A stretch of DNA of 64,000 nt from Jannaschia maritima (GTDB lineage: Bacteria; Pseudomonadota; Alphaproteobacteria; Rhodobacterales; Rhodobacteraceae), in NCBI RefSeq assembly GCF_030973515.1, contig NZ_JARGZA010000001.1:248001-312000 (forward strand), given 5' to 3'. Shown in pieces: positions 15,813 through 25,300 of the stretch. Position numbers and translations under genes: made by a program. The first letter of the stretch is position 1; every line of letters begins with the position of its first letter. Under the pieces are notes generated by a model. It searched no databases. It had not been told where the DNA came from and worked only from the letters and a program-made list of their open reading frames with translations.

Positions 15813-17086
15813 GCGTGCTGGCCGACCTCCTGTCGGGGTTGTTCGACCGGCGCCGGGTGGACCCCCTGCCGGTGGACGGCGACGACCGCCGCGCCCCGTC
15901 CGAACTGGCACGCGCGTTGATGAACGCCCCGGGCGAGGATGCGCAGCGCGACCTCGCGGCCCGCCTCCTCGCGCGCTACGGCGAACAGGACGACGCGGGC
16001 AAGCGTGCCCTGTTCCTGTCGCTCGCGCGCGACATGGACGTGGACCGCGACGCGGTGCGCGACGCCGTCGACGCCTATGCCCGCGCGCCGGGGCGCGACA
16101 CCTATCGCGCCTTCGCCGCCGCCGCCGAACCCCCCCGGCAGGATCTGATCCGCCGCATCAACCGCGTCACCGACGCGACCGGCCGCATCGTCGATATCCG
16201 CGCCGACCTGCGCCGCCTGATCGCGGAAGGCGGACCCGACGCCCCCGCCCTGTCGGCCCTGGACGAGGATTTCCGGCATCTCCTGTCGTCCTGGTTCAAC
16301 CGCGGCTTCCTCGTGCTGCGTCCCATCACCTGGGAAACGTCCGCCGCCCTGCTTGAGAAGATCATACAGTACGAGGCCGTGCACGACATCGGCGGCTGGT
16401 CGGACCTGCGCCGCCGACTGCATCCCCCCGACCGGCGCTGCTTCGCCTTCTTCCACCCCGCCATGCCCGACGAGCCGCTGATCTTCGTCGAGATCGCGCT
16501 GACCCGGGGCACGCCCGACTCCGTGCAGGACATCCTGTCGCCCGACCGCACGCCCATCCCGGCGGCGGAGGCGGACACGGCATGCTTCTATTCCATCTCG
16601 AACTGCCAGCCAGGCCTGTCGGGGATCTCGTTCGGGAACTCGCTCATCAAGCAGGTGGTCGCCGACCTGCGCGTCGCACTGCCCGGCCTGTCCACCTTCG
16701 TCACCCTGTCGCCCGTCCCCGGACTCGTACGCTGGGCCGAAGCCGAAGGCCTGCCCGCACCCGACCGGGGCGACGCCGTCCGCCGCCTGGCCGCCCGCTA
16801 TCTCATGCGTGCGAAGACCACGTCCGGCGAACCACGTGACCCGGTCGCACGGTTCCACCTCGGCAACGGCGCACGTCTCCATGCGATCCACGCCGACGCC
16901 GACACGACGTCACGGGGCCGTGCGCAGTCCTGGGGCGCGATGGTCAACTACCTCTACGACCGGCCGGAGATCGCGGGGAACCACCGCCGCTTCTCCGAGA
17001 CGGGCGAGATCGCGGCCAGCGCGTCCGTGCGGTCCCTCGTGGCGGATGCCGATGCCCGCCCCCCGAAAGCGGAGGAGGTCCGATGA
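15809..17086 (+). CDS. matA: Malonyl-CoA decarboxylase
   Basis: A 425-residue enzyme that converts malonyl-CoA to acetyl-CoA and CO2. An N-terminal helical domain (to about residue 150) precedes a GNAT-like catalytic domain with RPITWETSAALLEKIIQYEAVH, FYSISNCQPGLSGISFGNSL, and the C-terminal RFHLGNGARLH...QSWGAMVNYLYD block characteristic of MCD. A GTG overlapping the matM stop is chosen; a second GTG two codons on is possible. The gene overlaps matB by ATGA, so the two enzymes are translationally coupled. Confidence 0.95.
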   Translation: MSVLADLLSGLFDRRRVDPLPVDGDDRRAPSELARALMNAPGEDAQRDLAARLLARYGEQDDAGKRALFLSLARDMDVDRDAVRDAVDAYARAPGRDTYRAFAAAAEPPRQDLIRRINRVTDATGRIVDIRADLRRLIAEGGPDAPALSALDEDFRHLLSSWFNRGFLVLRPITWETSAALLEKIIQYEAVHDIGGWSDLRRRLHPPDRRCFAFFHPAMPDEPLIFVEIALTRGTPDSVQDILSPDRTPIPAAEADTACFYSISNCQPGLSGISFGNSLIKQVVADLRVALPGLSTFVTLSPVPGLVRWAEAEGLPAPDRGDAVRRLAARYLMRAKTTSGEPRDPVARFHLGNGARLHAIHADADTTSRGRAQSWGAMVNYLYDRPEIAGNHRRFSETGEIAASASVRSLVADADARPPKAEEVR

Positions 17087-18591
17087 CCGCGAACCACGCC
17101 TACGACGCCCTGATCGGCCGCCACGCCGGATCGGATCGTCCGTTCCTCCACAGGCCGGGGGGTGGAGCCTGGACCTTCGCCGACTTCGCCGATCGCGCGG
17201 CCCGGTTGGCCACAGTCCTATCCGATACCGGTCTCGCACCCGGCGACCGGGTGGCGGTGCAGGTGGCAAAGCACCCCGACGCGCTGGCCCTTTATGCAGC
17301 GTCCTTGCGGGGCGGGCACGTCTTCCTGCCGCTCAACACCGCCTACACGGCGGCCGAGTTGGACCACTTCGTGTCCGATTCCGGGGCCACGCTGGTGGCC
17401 TGCGACGCCGCGAACCGGGACGGCATCGCCCCCGTCGCAAAACGCTTCGGCGCGCGTGCCGTCACGCTCGCCGACCTGGCGTCCCGCATCGACGCGGCCG
17501 AACCGGCCGCGATCGCCACCCGGGGCCCGGACGACCTCGCCGCGATCCTCTACACCTCCGGCACCACGGGGCGGTCTAAGGGGGCGATGCTGACGCACGA
17601 CAACCTTCTGTCGAACGCCACCACCCTTGCCGACGCCTGGCGGTTCACTCCGAACGACGTGCTGATCCACGCCCTGCCGATCTTCCACACCCACGGCCTG
17701 TTCGTTGCGACGAACGTGACGCTCGCAGCCGGTTCCTCGATGATCTTCCACGACCGCTTCGATCCGGACACGGTGCTGGCCGACATGGCGCGGGCGAGCG
17801 TCCTGATGGGCGTGCCGACCTTCTACACCCGCCTCCTCGACCATCCCGGCCTGTCGCGTGACGTGGCGGCGGGGATGCGCCTCTTCGTGTCCGGCTCCGC
17901 GCCCATGCTGCCCGAAACCCACCGTGCCTGGACGGACGCGACTGGACACCGGATCCTCGAACGCTATGGGATGACGGAAACCAACATGAACGCGTCGAAC
18001 CCCTACGACGGCGACCGCCGCCCGGGGACCGTGGGCCCCCCCCTGCCAGGGGTCGAGATCCGCGTCACCGGCGACGGCCGCACGCCCCTGCCCGCGGGCG
18101 AGACCGGAATGGTCGAGGTGCGCGGCCCGAACGTGTTCCCAGGTTATTGGAACCTGCCCGACAAGACGGCGGAGGAACTGGGCCCCGACGGCTGGTTCGT
18201 CACCGGCGACCTGGGCCGTCTGTCGGAGGACGGATACCTTTCGATCGTCGGACGCGAGAAGGACCTCGTCATCACCGGTGGCTACAACGTCTATCCCAAG
18301 GAGGTGGAGGAAGCCCTCGACGCCCTACCCGGCGTCCTCGAATCCGCCGTGTTCGGCGTGCCCCATCCCGACATGGGCGAAGCCGTGTACGCCGTCGTGG
18401 TGCCACAGCCCGGCGCGTCGCCCGACCCCGACGCCCTCGGGGCGGCCCTGTCCGATACGCTCGCACGGTTCAAGCAGCCCCGGCGCATCGACCTGATCGA
18501 CGCGCTGCCGCGGAACACGATGGGCAAGGTCCAGAAGAAGGTCCTCCGCGAACGCCACGCCCACGCCTTCGCCCCTGAACGCACCGCCTGA
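17083..18591 (+). CDS. matB: Malonyl-CoA synthetase (malonate-CoA ligase)
   Basis: A 502-residue AMP-forming acyl-CoA ligase. The A3 motif is AILYTSGTTGRSKGAMLTH, the A5 motif ERYGMTETNMNASNPYDG, and the A7/A8 region GWFVTGDLGRLSEDGY with GREKDLVITGGYNVYPKEVE. The catalytic Lys lies in PRNTMGKVQKKVLRERH at the C-terminus. Members with the MTETNM motif are malonyl-CoA synthetases, and position after malonyl-CoA decarboxylase fits. Together MatB and MatA turn malonate into acetyl-CoA. Its start overlaps the matA stop by four bases. Confidence 0.94.
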   Translation: MTANHAYDALIGRHAGSDRPFLHRPGGGAWTFADFADRAARLATVLSDTGLAPGDRVAVQVAKHPDALALYAASLRGGHVFLPLNTAYTAAELDHFVSDSGATLVACDAANRDGIAPVAKRFGARAVTLADLASRIDAAEPAAIATRGPDDLAAILYTSGTTGRSKGAMLTHDNLLSNATTLADAWRFTPNDVLIHALPIFHTHGLFVATNVTLAAGSSMIFHDRFDPDTVLADMARASVLMGVPTFYTRLLDHPGLSRDVAAGMRLFVSGSAPMLPETHRAWTDATGHRILERYGMTETNMNASNPYDGDRRPGTVGPPLPGVEIRVTGDGRTPLPAGETGMVEVRGPNVFPGYWNLPDKTAEELGPDGWFVTGDLGRLSEDGYLSIVGREKDLVITGGYNVYPKEVEEALDALPGVLESAVFGVPHPDMGEAVYAVVVPQPGASPDPDALGAALSDTLARFKQPRRIDLIDALPRNTMGKVQKKVLRERHAHAFAPERTA

Positions 18592-19027
18592 CCGCCCCCC
18601 CCCGGTCGGGCCGGCCGGAACCGAATGGGATGCCCGCCGGAGCGGAGGTCCGGTCTTATGCATAATGGCGCGACCCGAAGCGCGGTCTGGCCGTTCGAAC
18701 CACCGTTTACCGCCCCCGTACGGAACGACACTCGGGAACCTCGGACCAACTACACACGGCGAGGTCGCATATTCAAAGGGGGTGCATAACGCGCGCGGAG
18801 GGCTGGTCCGGCACGGACGGATCGATGCGATGCTCACAGCGCTGACCGCCGGACACCGCCCCCCGTTCGAAGCGGCCCGGCATACCGCAATGCCGACCGA
18901 CGACGGTGCCTTTGCGTATGTACGGGGGGTGTACAGGGGGTGTACGGGGGGTGCACACCCAACACGGTGCCGAAAAAGGGAAGACGTTCCGCCCGCTCCG
19001 TGCCTGGCGAATCGATCGCGCAGGACA
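18592..19027. other. Gap between convergent matB and phoB
   Basis: About 436 bp lacking any supported gene between the 3' ends of two convergent operons. Apart from the second copy of the G-rich 11-bp tandem repeat at 18919-18960, nothing was recognised. No classical U-tailed terminator was seen for either operon. Confidence 0.5.
18919..18960 (+). repeat. G-rich 11-bp tandem repeat, copy B
   Basis: Three consecutive units, TGTACGGGGGG (18919-18929), TGTACAGGGGG (18930-18940) and TGTACGGGGGG (18941-18951), then TGCAC. The preceding GCGTA and the period match copy A at 1040-1078. Further upstream both copies have ACGGTGCC. The orientation relative to the window is the same, though the genomic setting differs: here the array lies between convergent 3' ends. 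Confidence 0.85.
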
Positions 19028-19717
19028 TCAGCCCAGCGCGTACCCCGCGCCGCGGACCGTCCGAATGGGATCGTCTTCGCCCGTCGCCTGCCGCAGCGCC
19101 TTGCGCAGCCGGCCGACATGGACGTCCACCGTACGGCTGTCGACGTAGATGTCCCGCCCCCACACCCGGTCGAGCAGTTGTTCGCGCGACCAGACCCGCC
19201 CTGGCCGCTCCATGAACGTGGTCAGCAGCCGGAACTCCGTCGGCCCCAAATGCAGCTCGCGTCCGTCGCGGCGGACGCGGTGCGCACCCGCATCGACGGA
19301 AATATCCCCGAACATCAACGTCTCGCCGACGGCACCGGGTCGCGTGCGACGCAGCTGCGTCCGGATGCGAGCCATCAACTCGACCACCGAATAGGGCTTC
19401 ACGACATAGTCGTCGGCCCCCGTTTCCAGGCCGCGCACTCGGTCCACCTCCTCCGACCGGGCGGAGATCATGATGACGGGAATGTCGCGCGTCTGGGACT
19501 GGGCCTTCAGGCGTCGGCACACCTCGATCCCGGACACATGGGGCAGCATCCAGTCCAACAGGATGAGGTCGGGGGCATCCTCCCGCGCCAGTTCCAGCGC
19601 GGCGTCGCCGCTATCCGCCTGGGCCACGGCATAGCCCTCGGCCTCCAGGTTATAAACGAGGATCTCGCGCTGCGGCACCTCGTCCTCGACCACCATCACG
19701 GAGGGTCGGGGCGTCAT
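19028..19717 (-). CDS. phoB: Phosphate regulon response regulator PhoB
   Basis: A 229-residue OmpR/PhoB-type regulator. The receiver domain has acidic residues EDE at 11-13, phosphoacceptor Asp55 in LILLDWMLPHVSG, and the conserved Lys in DDYVVKPYS. The C-terminal winged helix contains LGPTEFRLLTTFMERPGRVWSREQLLDRVWG and SRTVDVHVGRLRKAL. It is phosphorylated by PhoR under phosphate limitation and binds Pho boxes. It is last in the pst/pho operon, overlapping the phoU stop by ATGA. Confidence 0.96.
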   Translation of the reverse strand: MTPRPSVMVVEDEVPQREILVYNLEAEGYAVAQADSGDAALELAREDAPDLILLDWMLPHVSGIEVCRRLKAQSQTRDIPVIMISARSEEVDRVRGLETGADDYVVKPYSVVELMARIRTQLRRTRPGAVGETLMFGDISVDAGAHRVRRDGRELHLGPTEFRLLTTFMERPGRVWSREQLLDRVWGRDIYVDSRTVDVHVGRLRKALRQATGEDDPIRTVRGAGYALG

Positions 19718-20439
19718 CTCGCCCCCCCCCGCGGCCCGGCATAGACTGATGTCGTGTCGGCCTTGACGCGCTCGTCGTTCGGCATCTCGCCGGTGACGCG
19801 ATAGATCACCTGCTCCGCGATGCCCGTCACCAGATCGCCCATCCGTTCGATGTTCTTGGCGATGAAGTGCAAGTGCATGCAGGCGGTGATGTTGCGCGGA
19901 TCCTCCATCATGTGGGTCAGCAACTGGCGGAACAGGCCATTGTAGAGCTGGTCGATCTCCTCGTCCCGATTGCGCACGTCCTCCGCCAGCGCGGCATCGT
20001 GCTGAAGGTACGAATCCAGCGCGTCCTTCAACATCGCCTGCACCGCCTTCGCCATCCTCCGCAGCGACGGGATCGCACCGTTGACCGGATGATGTTCCGC
20101 AAGGATCTCAGTACGTTTCGCCATGTTCTTCGCGTAATCCGCAATTCGTTCCAACGCGGCGGAGATGCGGAACACGGTCAGAACGGTGCGCAGGTCGGTC
20201 GCGATCGGCTGGCGCAAGGCGATGACGCGGGCGGCCTCCTCGTTCACGCGCTGCTCGGCGGCATCGATGGCGGCATCCCCGCGGCGCACCCGGTCGGCCA
20301 GTTCGACGTCGCCCTCGGTCATGGCATCGAGTGCCAGTCCGATCGCTTCCTCGACCTGCCCGCCCATCTTCATGATCATCGCCTCGATGGCTTCCAGGTC
20401 GCGGTCGAAGGCCCGACTGATATGGGGATTGTCGTTCAT
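19714..20439 (-). CDS. phoU: Phosphate signalling protein PhoU
   Basis: A 241-residue cytoplasmic protein with two PhoU helical repeats. Each carries the metal-binding-type motif: ALERIADYAKNMAKR in the first and NIERMGDLVTGIAEQ in the second. PhoU connects the Pst transporter to PhoR and keeps the Pho regulon off when phosphate is plentiful. It lies 5 bp after pstB and overlaps phoB by four bases. Length and position are typical. Confidence 0.96.
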   Translation of the reverse strand: MNDNPHISRAFDRDLEAIEAMIMKMGGQVEEAIGLALDAMTEGDVELADRVRRGDAAIDAAEQRVNEEAARVIALRQPIATDLRTVLTVFRISAALERIADYAKNMAKRTEILAEHHPVNGAIPSLRRMAKAVQAMLKDALDSYLQHDAALAEDVRNRDEEIDQLYNGLFRQLLTHMMEDPRNITACMHLHFIAKNIERMGDLVTGIAEQVIYRVTGEMPNDERVKADTTSVYAGPRGGAR

Positions 20440-20444
20440 GACGC

Positions 20445-21242
20445 CTATCCGATCCGGCCGGTGATGTAGTTCTCGGTCCGCTGGTCACGCGGGTTCGTGA
20501 AGATGTCGCCCGTGTCCCCGAACTCCACCAGTTCGCCCAAGTGAAAATAGGCCGTGCGCTGGCTCACGCGGCTGGCCTGCGACATCGAATGCGTCACGAT
20601 GACGACGCTGAAGTTGCGCCGAAGCTCATGGATCAGGTTCTCCACCTGATCGGTCGCGATGGGGTCCAGCGCGCTGCAAGGCTCGTCCATCAGCAGGATC
20701 TCGGGTCCGGTCGCGACCGCGCGCGCGATGCACAGGCGCTGCTGCTGTCCCCCCGATAGTCCGGTGCCGGGGGCGGCCAGGCGGTCCTTCACCTCGTCCC
20801 ACAGCGCCGCCTTCCGAAGCGCGTCCTCGACGATGACGTCCAGGTCGGCCTTGTTCCGCGACAGGCCGTGGATGCGCGGGCCATAGGCGACGTTGTCGTA
20901 GATCGACTTCGGAAACGGGTTCGGCTTCTGGAAGACCATGCCCACCTTGGCCCGCAATTGGACCGGATCGACCCTGGGATCGTGGATGTCCTCACCGTCG
21001 ATAAGGATCTCCCCCTCCACCCGGGCGATGGGGATCGTGTCGTTCATTCGGTTGATGCAGCGCAGAAAGGTCGACTTGCCGCAACCGGACGGACCGATGA
21101 ACGCGGTCACCGTCTTGTCGGCGATCTCAACGTCGACCGACTTGATCGCATGTGTGTCCCCATAGAACACGTCCACCCCGCGTGCCGCGATCTTGGTGTC
21201 GTGCATCTGGGTGGCCCTTTCGGTCAGTCTCATGTCGTTCAT
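20445..21242 (-). CDS. pstB: Phosphate ABC transporter ATPase
   Basis: A 265-residue ATP-binding subunit of the Pst phosphate importer. Walker A is GPSGCGKST, the signature [14 protein letters not shown], Walker [14 protein letters not shown], and the switch His is in [20 protein letters not shown]. The PstB-typical LRCINRMND and [19 protein letters not shown] are present. Two or more Met codons (MNDM, then MHDTKIA) could serve as start; the first, 4 bp after the pstA stop, is chosen. Confidence 0.96.
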   Translation of the reverse strand: MNDMRLTERATQMHDTKIAARGVDVFYGDTHAIKSVDVEIADKTVTAFIGPSGCGKSTFLRCINRMNDTIPIARVEGEILIDGEDIHDPRVDPVQLRAKVGMVFQKPNPFPKSIYDNVAYGPRIHGLSRNKADLDVIVEDALRKAALWDEVKDRLAAPGTGLSGGQQQRLCIARAVATGPEILLMDEPCSALDPIATDQVENLIHELRRNFSVVIVTHSMSQASRVSQRTAYFHLGELVEFGDTGDIFTNPRDQRTENYITGRIG

Positions 21243-21246
21243 GGCG

Positions 21247-22593
21247 TCACCACCGGCGCTCGAACCGGCGGCGCAGGAAGATCGCCGTCAGGTTCATGAG
21301 GAATAGGAACAGAAGCAAGACGATGATCGCCCCCGATGCGCGCTCGACGAAGGCCGGATCCGACCGCTGCGTCCAATTGAACACCTGGACCGGCAAGGCG
21401 GAGGCCGGATCGAACAGACCCTCGGGCGGCGCGTCGGGGTATTCGCGCACGAAGGCGACCATGCCGATCAGCAGCAGCGGCGCGGTCTCGCCCAGGGCCT
21501 GAGCCAACCCGATGATCGTGCCCGTCAGGATGCCCGGCATCGCGAGCGGAAGGACGTGATGGAACACCGCCTGCATGCGGCTGGCGCCCAGCCCCAGGGC
21601 CGCATCGCGGATGGACGGCGGCACGGCCTTCAGGGCGGCCCGGGTGGCGATTATGATGGTGGGCAACGTCATCAGCGTCAGGACCAGCCCCCCGACGATG
21701 GGCGCCGATTGCGGCAGGCCCACCCAGTTGATGAAGATGGCGAGGCCCAGGATGCCGAACACGATCGATGGCACTGCGGCCAGGTTCGAGATGTTCACCT
21801 CGATGATGTCGGTCAGGCGATTCTGAGGGGCGAACTCCTCCAGATAGATGCTGGCCGCCACGCCGATAGGCAGCGCAAGGCACAACACGATCAGCATCAT
21901 GTAGAGCGACCCCAGAATCGCGACGCCCAATCCCGCCGCCTCCGGCCTGGTGTCGGAGGCATCCGGCCATGTCAGGAACCGCCAGTTGAAGCCGGTCTCA
22001 AGCAGGCCGGCATCCTTCAGCGCATCCGCCAGCACGAGCTGCGCGGGGTCGACGTTGCGATCCAGCTCCGCCGTCAACGCGGTGACGCGGCCCTTGTAAT
22101 AGCCGTCGATCCGCCCGCTGGCCAGCACCTCCACCGGGATCGTCGAGCCGACGACCTCTGGGTTGGCGAGAACATAGTTGCGCAACTGCGCCACCGACTC
22201 GTCGGACACCATGTCGGCTAGGTCGCTTGCGTCCAGATCGGTCTCGATGCCCGCATCGGCCAGAGTGGCGACCATCGCATCGCGCAGGAGCGGCGCATAA
22301 CCGAACGTCGTGACCGAGGCCATCTCGACGGGGATCCGGTTCCCTTCGGGATCGAGGCGTTCCGCCGGCAGCTCGACCTGCAACTGGATCGTCGTCTGTT
22401 GGAACGCGGAAAGCCCGCCGGCGAGGATCGATGCGAGAAGAATGACGAGAGCGGTCGCCGCCACGCCGATGGCGGCCAACCCATAGAGGCGGAACCGTTT
22501 CTCCGCGGCGTTCCGGCGAGCAGTCCGCCGATCCGAGGTCATCAGCGACCCGTTGCGGCGCTCGGGCACCGGGACTGGGGCGGTATCCGTCAT
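21247..22593 (-). CDS. pstA: Phosphate ABC transporter permease PstA
   Basis: A 448-residue inner-membrane permease. After a charged N-terminus and one transmembrane helix comes a long periplasmic segment (about residues 60-215), longer than in E. coli PstA but seen in alphaproteobacteria. Then come the ABC permease helices with the EAA-like loop [21 protein letters not shown] and [14 protein letters not shown]. The ATG overlaps the pstC stop by four bases. It forms the channel with PstC. Confidence 0.94.
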   Translation of the reverse strand: MTDTAPVPVPERRNGSLMTSDRRTARRNAAEKRFRLYGLAAIGVAATALVILLASILAGGLSAFQQTTIQLQVELPAERLDPEGNRIPVEMASVTTFGYAPLLRDAMVATLADAGIETDLDASDLADMVSDESVAQLRNYVLANPEVVGSTIPVEVLASGRIDGYYKGRVTALTAELDRNVDPAQLVLADALKDAGLLETGFNWRFLTWPDASDTRPEAAGLGVAILGSLYMMLIVLCLALPIGVAASIYLEEFAPQNRLTDIIEVNISNLAAVPSIVFGILGLAIFINWVGLPQSAPIVGGLVLTLMTLPTIIIATRAALKAVPPSIRDAALGLGASRMQAVFHHVLPLAMPGILTGTIIGLAQALGETAPLLLIGMVAFVREYPDAPPEGLFDPASALPVQVFNWTQRSDPAFVERASGAIIVLLLFLFLMNLTAIFLRRRFERRW

Positions 22594-24053
22594 TCGTACT
22601 GCTCCCGGTACGTGCGCACGATGTAGAGGGCCAGGACGTTCAGCCCCAGGGTGATGACGAACAGCGTCAGGCCCAGGGCGAAGGCGACCAGCGTTTCCGG
22701 CGAGGCGAAGTCGGTATCGCCGGTCAACTGGCTCACGATCTTCACCGTAACGGTGGTCATCGCCTCGAACGGGTTCAGATCCAGGCGGGCCGCGGCGCCC
22801 GCCCCGAGCACGACGATCATTGTCTCGCCGATGGCGCGCGACGCGGCCAGCAAGATGGCACCGACGATACCCGGCAGGGCGGCGGGAATGACCACGCGGC
22901 GTATCGTTTCCGACTGGGTGGAGCCGAGACCCAGCGAGCCGTCGCGCATGGCCTGCGGCACCGCGTTGATGATGTCGTCGGACAGACTGGACACGAAGGG
23001 GATCAACATGATCCCCATAACGAGGCCCGCCGTCATCACCGACGATGCCGAATTGCCCAGTCCCAACGGCTGCGCGATCACGTCCCGCAGCATCGGCCCG
23101 ACCGTGATCAGGGCGAACAGGCCGTACACGATCGTGGGTATTCCGGCGAGAACCTCGATCAGCGGCTTCGCGAAGGATCGCAGCTTTGGTCCGGCGTACT
23201 CCGAAAGATAGATCGCAGCGAACAAGCCGATCGGAACGGCCACTAGCAAAGCGATCAGACTGATATACAGCGTCCCCCACAGCAGCGGGATGATCCCCAG
23301 TTCGGACAACCCGCCGCGTCCGCTGAAGCTGGGCGACCAGGTCGTTCCGAAGAAGAACTCGTGCGCTGGGTATTGCGAGAAGAAGTTCATCGTCTCGAAC
23401 AGCATCGACAGCACGATGCCAAGCGTCGTGAGAATGGCGACGGTCGCGGCGGCGGCCAGCAGAACCAGGATGCTTCGTTCCACGATGTTGCGGGCACGGA
23501 AGTCGCGGTCGGTCCGATACACGGCGATCGCTCCGCCGATCAGGGCGGCGGCGACGACGACCGCGATCATGCCCCATCGCAGCACCGCATCGGCCCCGCG
23601 ATAGTCGCGCGCGGCGTCCAGCACGGGGGGCGTCAGTTGAGACCCCAACGCGACCCCGATCTCATCCAGCGCGGCCTCGATCTCGGTCGGACCGGCCGAC
23701 GTCATCTGCTGGGACGTCAGGAGGCCCGCACCGACTGCGACGTCGAGCCCCTCCGCCACGCGGCGGACGTCGGACATGACCAGATCGACCGTGCCGAATG
23801 CGGAGATCGTCAGAAGGGGAATGTCGGCAGCGACCGAGCGATAGAGCAGCATCGGCTGTGTCAGCAGCCACAGCGCCAGGATCAGAAGCGCTGGGGCCAG
23901 CGCGAGCAGCGCGCCATGCACGCCGTAGTAGTTCGGCAGCGAATGCAGCACCCGTGCATCGCCGCCGCCGCTGGACATGGCACGTCGTCGCGCCAGCCAA
24001 TAGGCGACACCCCCCAGGAGGGCTAGGATCGCGAGTATCCAGATCAACGGCAT
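22590..24053 (-). CDS. pstC: Phosphate ABC transporter permease PstC
   Basis: A 487-residue inner-membrane permease, larger than the E. coli form because of an N-terminal two-helix extension and a long loop (about residues 80-170). The core contains YPAHEFFFGTTWSPSF, GLFAAIYLSEYAGPKLRSFAKPLIEVLAGIPTIVYG, and the EAA loop RDGSLGLGSTQSETIRRVVIPAALPG. The ATG giving MPLIWILAIL is chosen because the hydrophobic helix follows at once; a TTG 13 codons upstream is less likely. It overlaps pstA by ATGA. Confidence 0.94.
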   Translation of the reverse strand: MPLIWILAILALLGGVAYWLARRRAMSSGGGDARVLHSLPNYYGVHGALLALAPALLILALWLLTQPMLLYRSVAADIPLLTISAFGTVDLVMSDVRRVAEGLDVAVGAGLLTSQQMTSAGPTEIEAALDEIGVALGSQLTPPVLDAARDYRGADAVLRWGMIAVVVAAALIGGAIAVYRTDRDFRARNIVERSILVLLAAAATVAILTTLGIVLSMLFETMNFFSQYPAHEFFFGTTWSPSFSGRGGLSELGIIPLLWGTLYISLIALLVAVPIGLFAAIYLSEYAGPKLRSFAKPLIEVLAGIPTIVYGLFALITVGPMLRDVIAQPLGLGNSASSVMTAGLVMGIMLIPFVSSLSDDIINAVPQAMRDGSLGLGSTQSETIRRVVIPAALPGIVGAILLAASRAIGETMIVVLGAGAAARLDLNPFEAMTTVTVKIVSQLTGDTDFASPETLVAFALGLTLFVITLGLNVLALYIVRTYREQYE

Positions 24054-24117
24054 GTCGGCGACTTTCGGCCGGGGCGGCAGGTTGCGGGCCAACCATGACG
24101 ATCGGCCCGCACGGGCA

Positions 24118-25149
24118 TCAGTTCATGACCGTTTCGCTGGCGACCACGTCCTGGGTGGCGGACAGTTCAGGGTCCGGGGTCAAACCATAGTCCGACAGGG
24201 GGCCACCAGGACCCGCGATGTCGTTGCTCACGAAGAAGGACGCGTATTCCCGAAGACCGGGGATCGCGTCCATGTGAGCTTGCTTGATGTAGAAGTAGAG
24301 CGGTCGCGAAACCGGGTACTCGCCCGAGGCGATGGTTTCCGTCGATGGCGACACGTCGTTCATCGTAGCCACCTTCAGGACGCTGGTGTTGTTCTCGTAG
24401 AACGACAGGCCAAACACGCCGACGCCGTTCGGGTCTGATTCGATCCGGGCCAGCGTCTCGGTGTAATCGCCGTCGATGTCGACGCTGCTGCCGTCCGTGC
24501 GGACCGACATGCACGCCTCCTCGGCGCCGTCCTCGTCCATGCCGGCGGACATCATCCGTTCCATGGCGCCGGTATCTTCGCACCCCTGCAGCAGGACCTT
24601 CTCCTCGAAGACCTCGCGGGTGCCATGCTTCGTACCGGGGATGAACGCCAGGATCGGCGCATCGGGCAGGCTCGGATCGACGTCGGACCAGTTGGCGTTG
24701 GGGTTCGCGGCCATCGTGCCGTCCTCGCCCGGGATCTCGGCGGCCAGCGCCTGATACCACTGCGCGGGGGTGAACGCGTCGAAGGCGGGACCGTCCTGCC
24801 GGCTGGCGAAGACGATGCCGTCATATCCGATGCGGACCTCGATGATGTCGGTCACGCCATTGGCAGCGCATTCCTCGATCTCACGCTCGCGGATCGCACG
24901 GCTAGCGTTCGCAATGTCGATCGTGTTCTCGCCCACGCCCTCGCAGAAGCGCTTGAGGCCAGCGGAGGACCCTCCCGATTCGACGACCGGTGTGGGGAAG
25001 TCGAAGTTCTCGCCGAACGCCTCGGCCACGATGGAGGCATAGGGCAGGACGGTGGACGACCCGGCGATCTGCACTTGGTCGCGGGCGGCAGCGGCGGTGC
25101 CGAGCGCGCACAGGGCGGAAACCGAAACCGCGGTCTTGACTATGGACAT
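24118..25149 (-). CDS. pstS: Phosphate-binding protein PstS
   Basis: A 343-residue periplasmic phosphate receptor. The signal peptide ends near GTAAAARDQ. The mature part has the phosphate-contact motifs VQIAGSSTVLPYASIVAEAF and ESGGSSAGLKRFCEG, then DIANASRAI. It is of the longer alphaproteobacterial class. GGGAG is positioned 6 nt before the ATG. It opens the pstSCAB-phoU-phoB operon; a candidate Pho box lies upstream in the gap behind phoR. Confidence 0.95.
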   Translation of the reverse strand: MSIVKTAVSVSALCALGTAAAARDQVQIAGSSTVLPYASIVAEAFGENFDFPTPVVESGGSSAGLKRFCEGVGENTIDIANASRAIREREIEECAANGVTDIIEVRIGYDGIVFASRQDGPAFDAFTPAQWYQALAAEIPGEDGTMAANPNANWSDVDPSLPDAPILAFIPGTKHGTREVFEEKVLLQGCEDTGAMERMMSAGMDEDGAEEACMSVRTDGSSVDIDGDYTETLARIESDPNGVGVFGLSFYENNTSVLKVATMNDVSPSTETIASGEYPVSRPLYFYIKQAHMDAIPGLREYASFFVSNDIAGPGGPLSDYGLTPDPELSATQDVVASETVMN

Positions 25150-25265
25150 GGGAAACTCCCGTCGTTTGGTTGCGCCGGGCGATCCGTTGCCCTGGCCATG
25201 CGTCACCCGCGCACCCACGCGCCGGCACCGGTCACCTAGGAACCCGATGCTGGTCTTTTGTGAAT

Positions 25266-25287
25266 GGAACGTAACGTTTCCATGACA
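25266..25287 (-). promoter_or_regulatory. Candidate Pho box upstream of pstS
   Basis: On the minus strand two 11-bp units read TGTCATGGAAA and CGTTACGTTCC, about 115-140 bp before the pstS start. The first matches the PhoB half-site TGTCAT exactly, the second only partly. A third weak unit (ATTCACAAAAG) follows in the same phase. Position in the phoR-pstS gap supports PhoB control of pst. Confidence 0.55.
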
Positions 25288-25300
25288 CCCGGTTCCTCGC

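Noticed and set aside
18665..19744. A 359-residue plus-strand protein across the G-rich repeat and phoB
   Set aside because: It overlaps phoB entirely on the opposite strand and has no recognisable domain.
21247..23577. A 776-residue pstA-like protein
   Set aside because: The N-terminal 320 or so residues are an out-of-frame reading of pstC; the true PstA start overlaps the pstC stop.
24054..24092. Upstream TTG start for pstC
   Set aside because: It adds a polar tail without a ribosome-binding site; the ATG at 24053 leads directly into the first helix.
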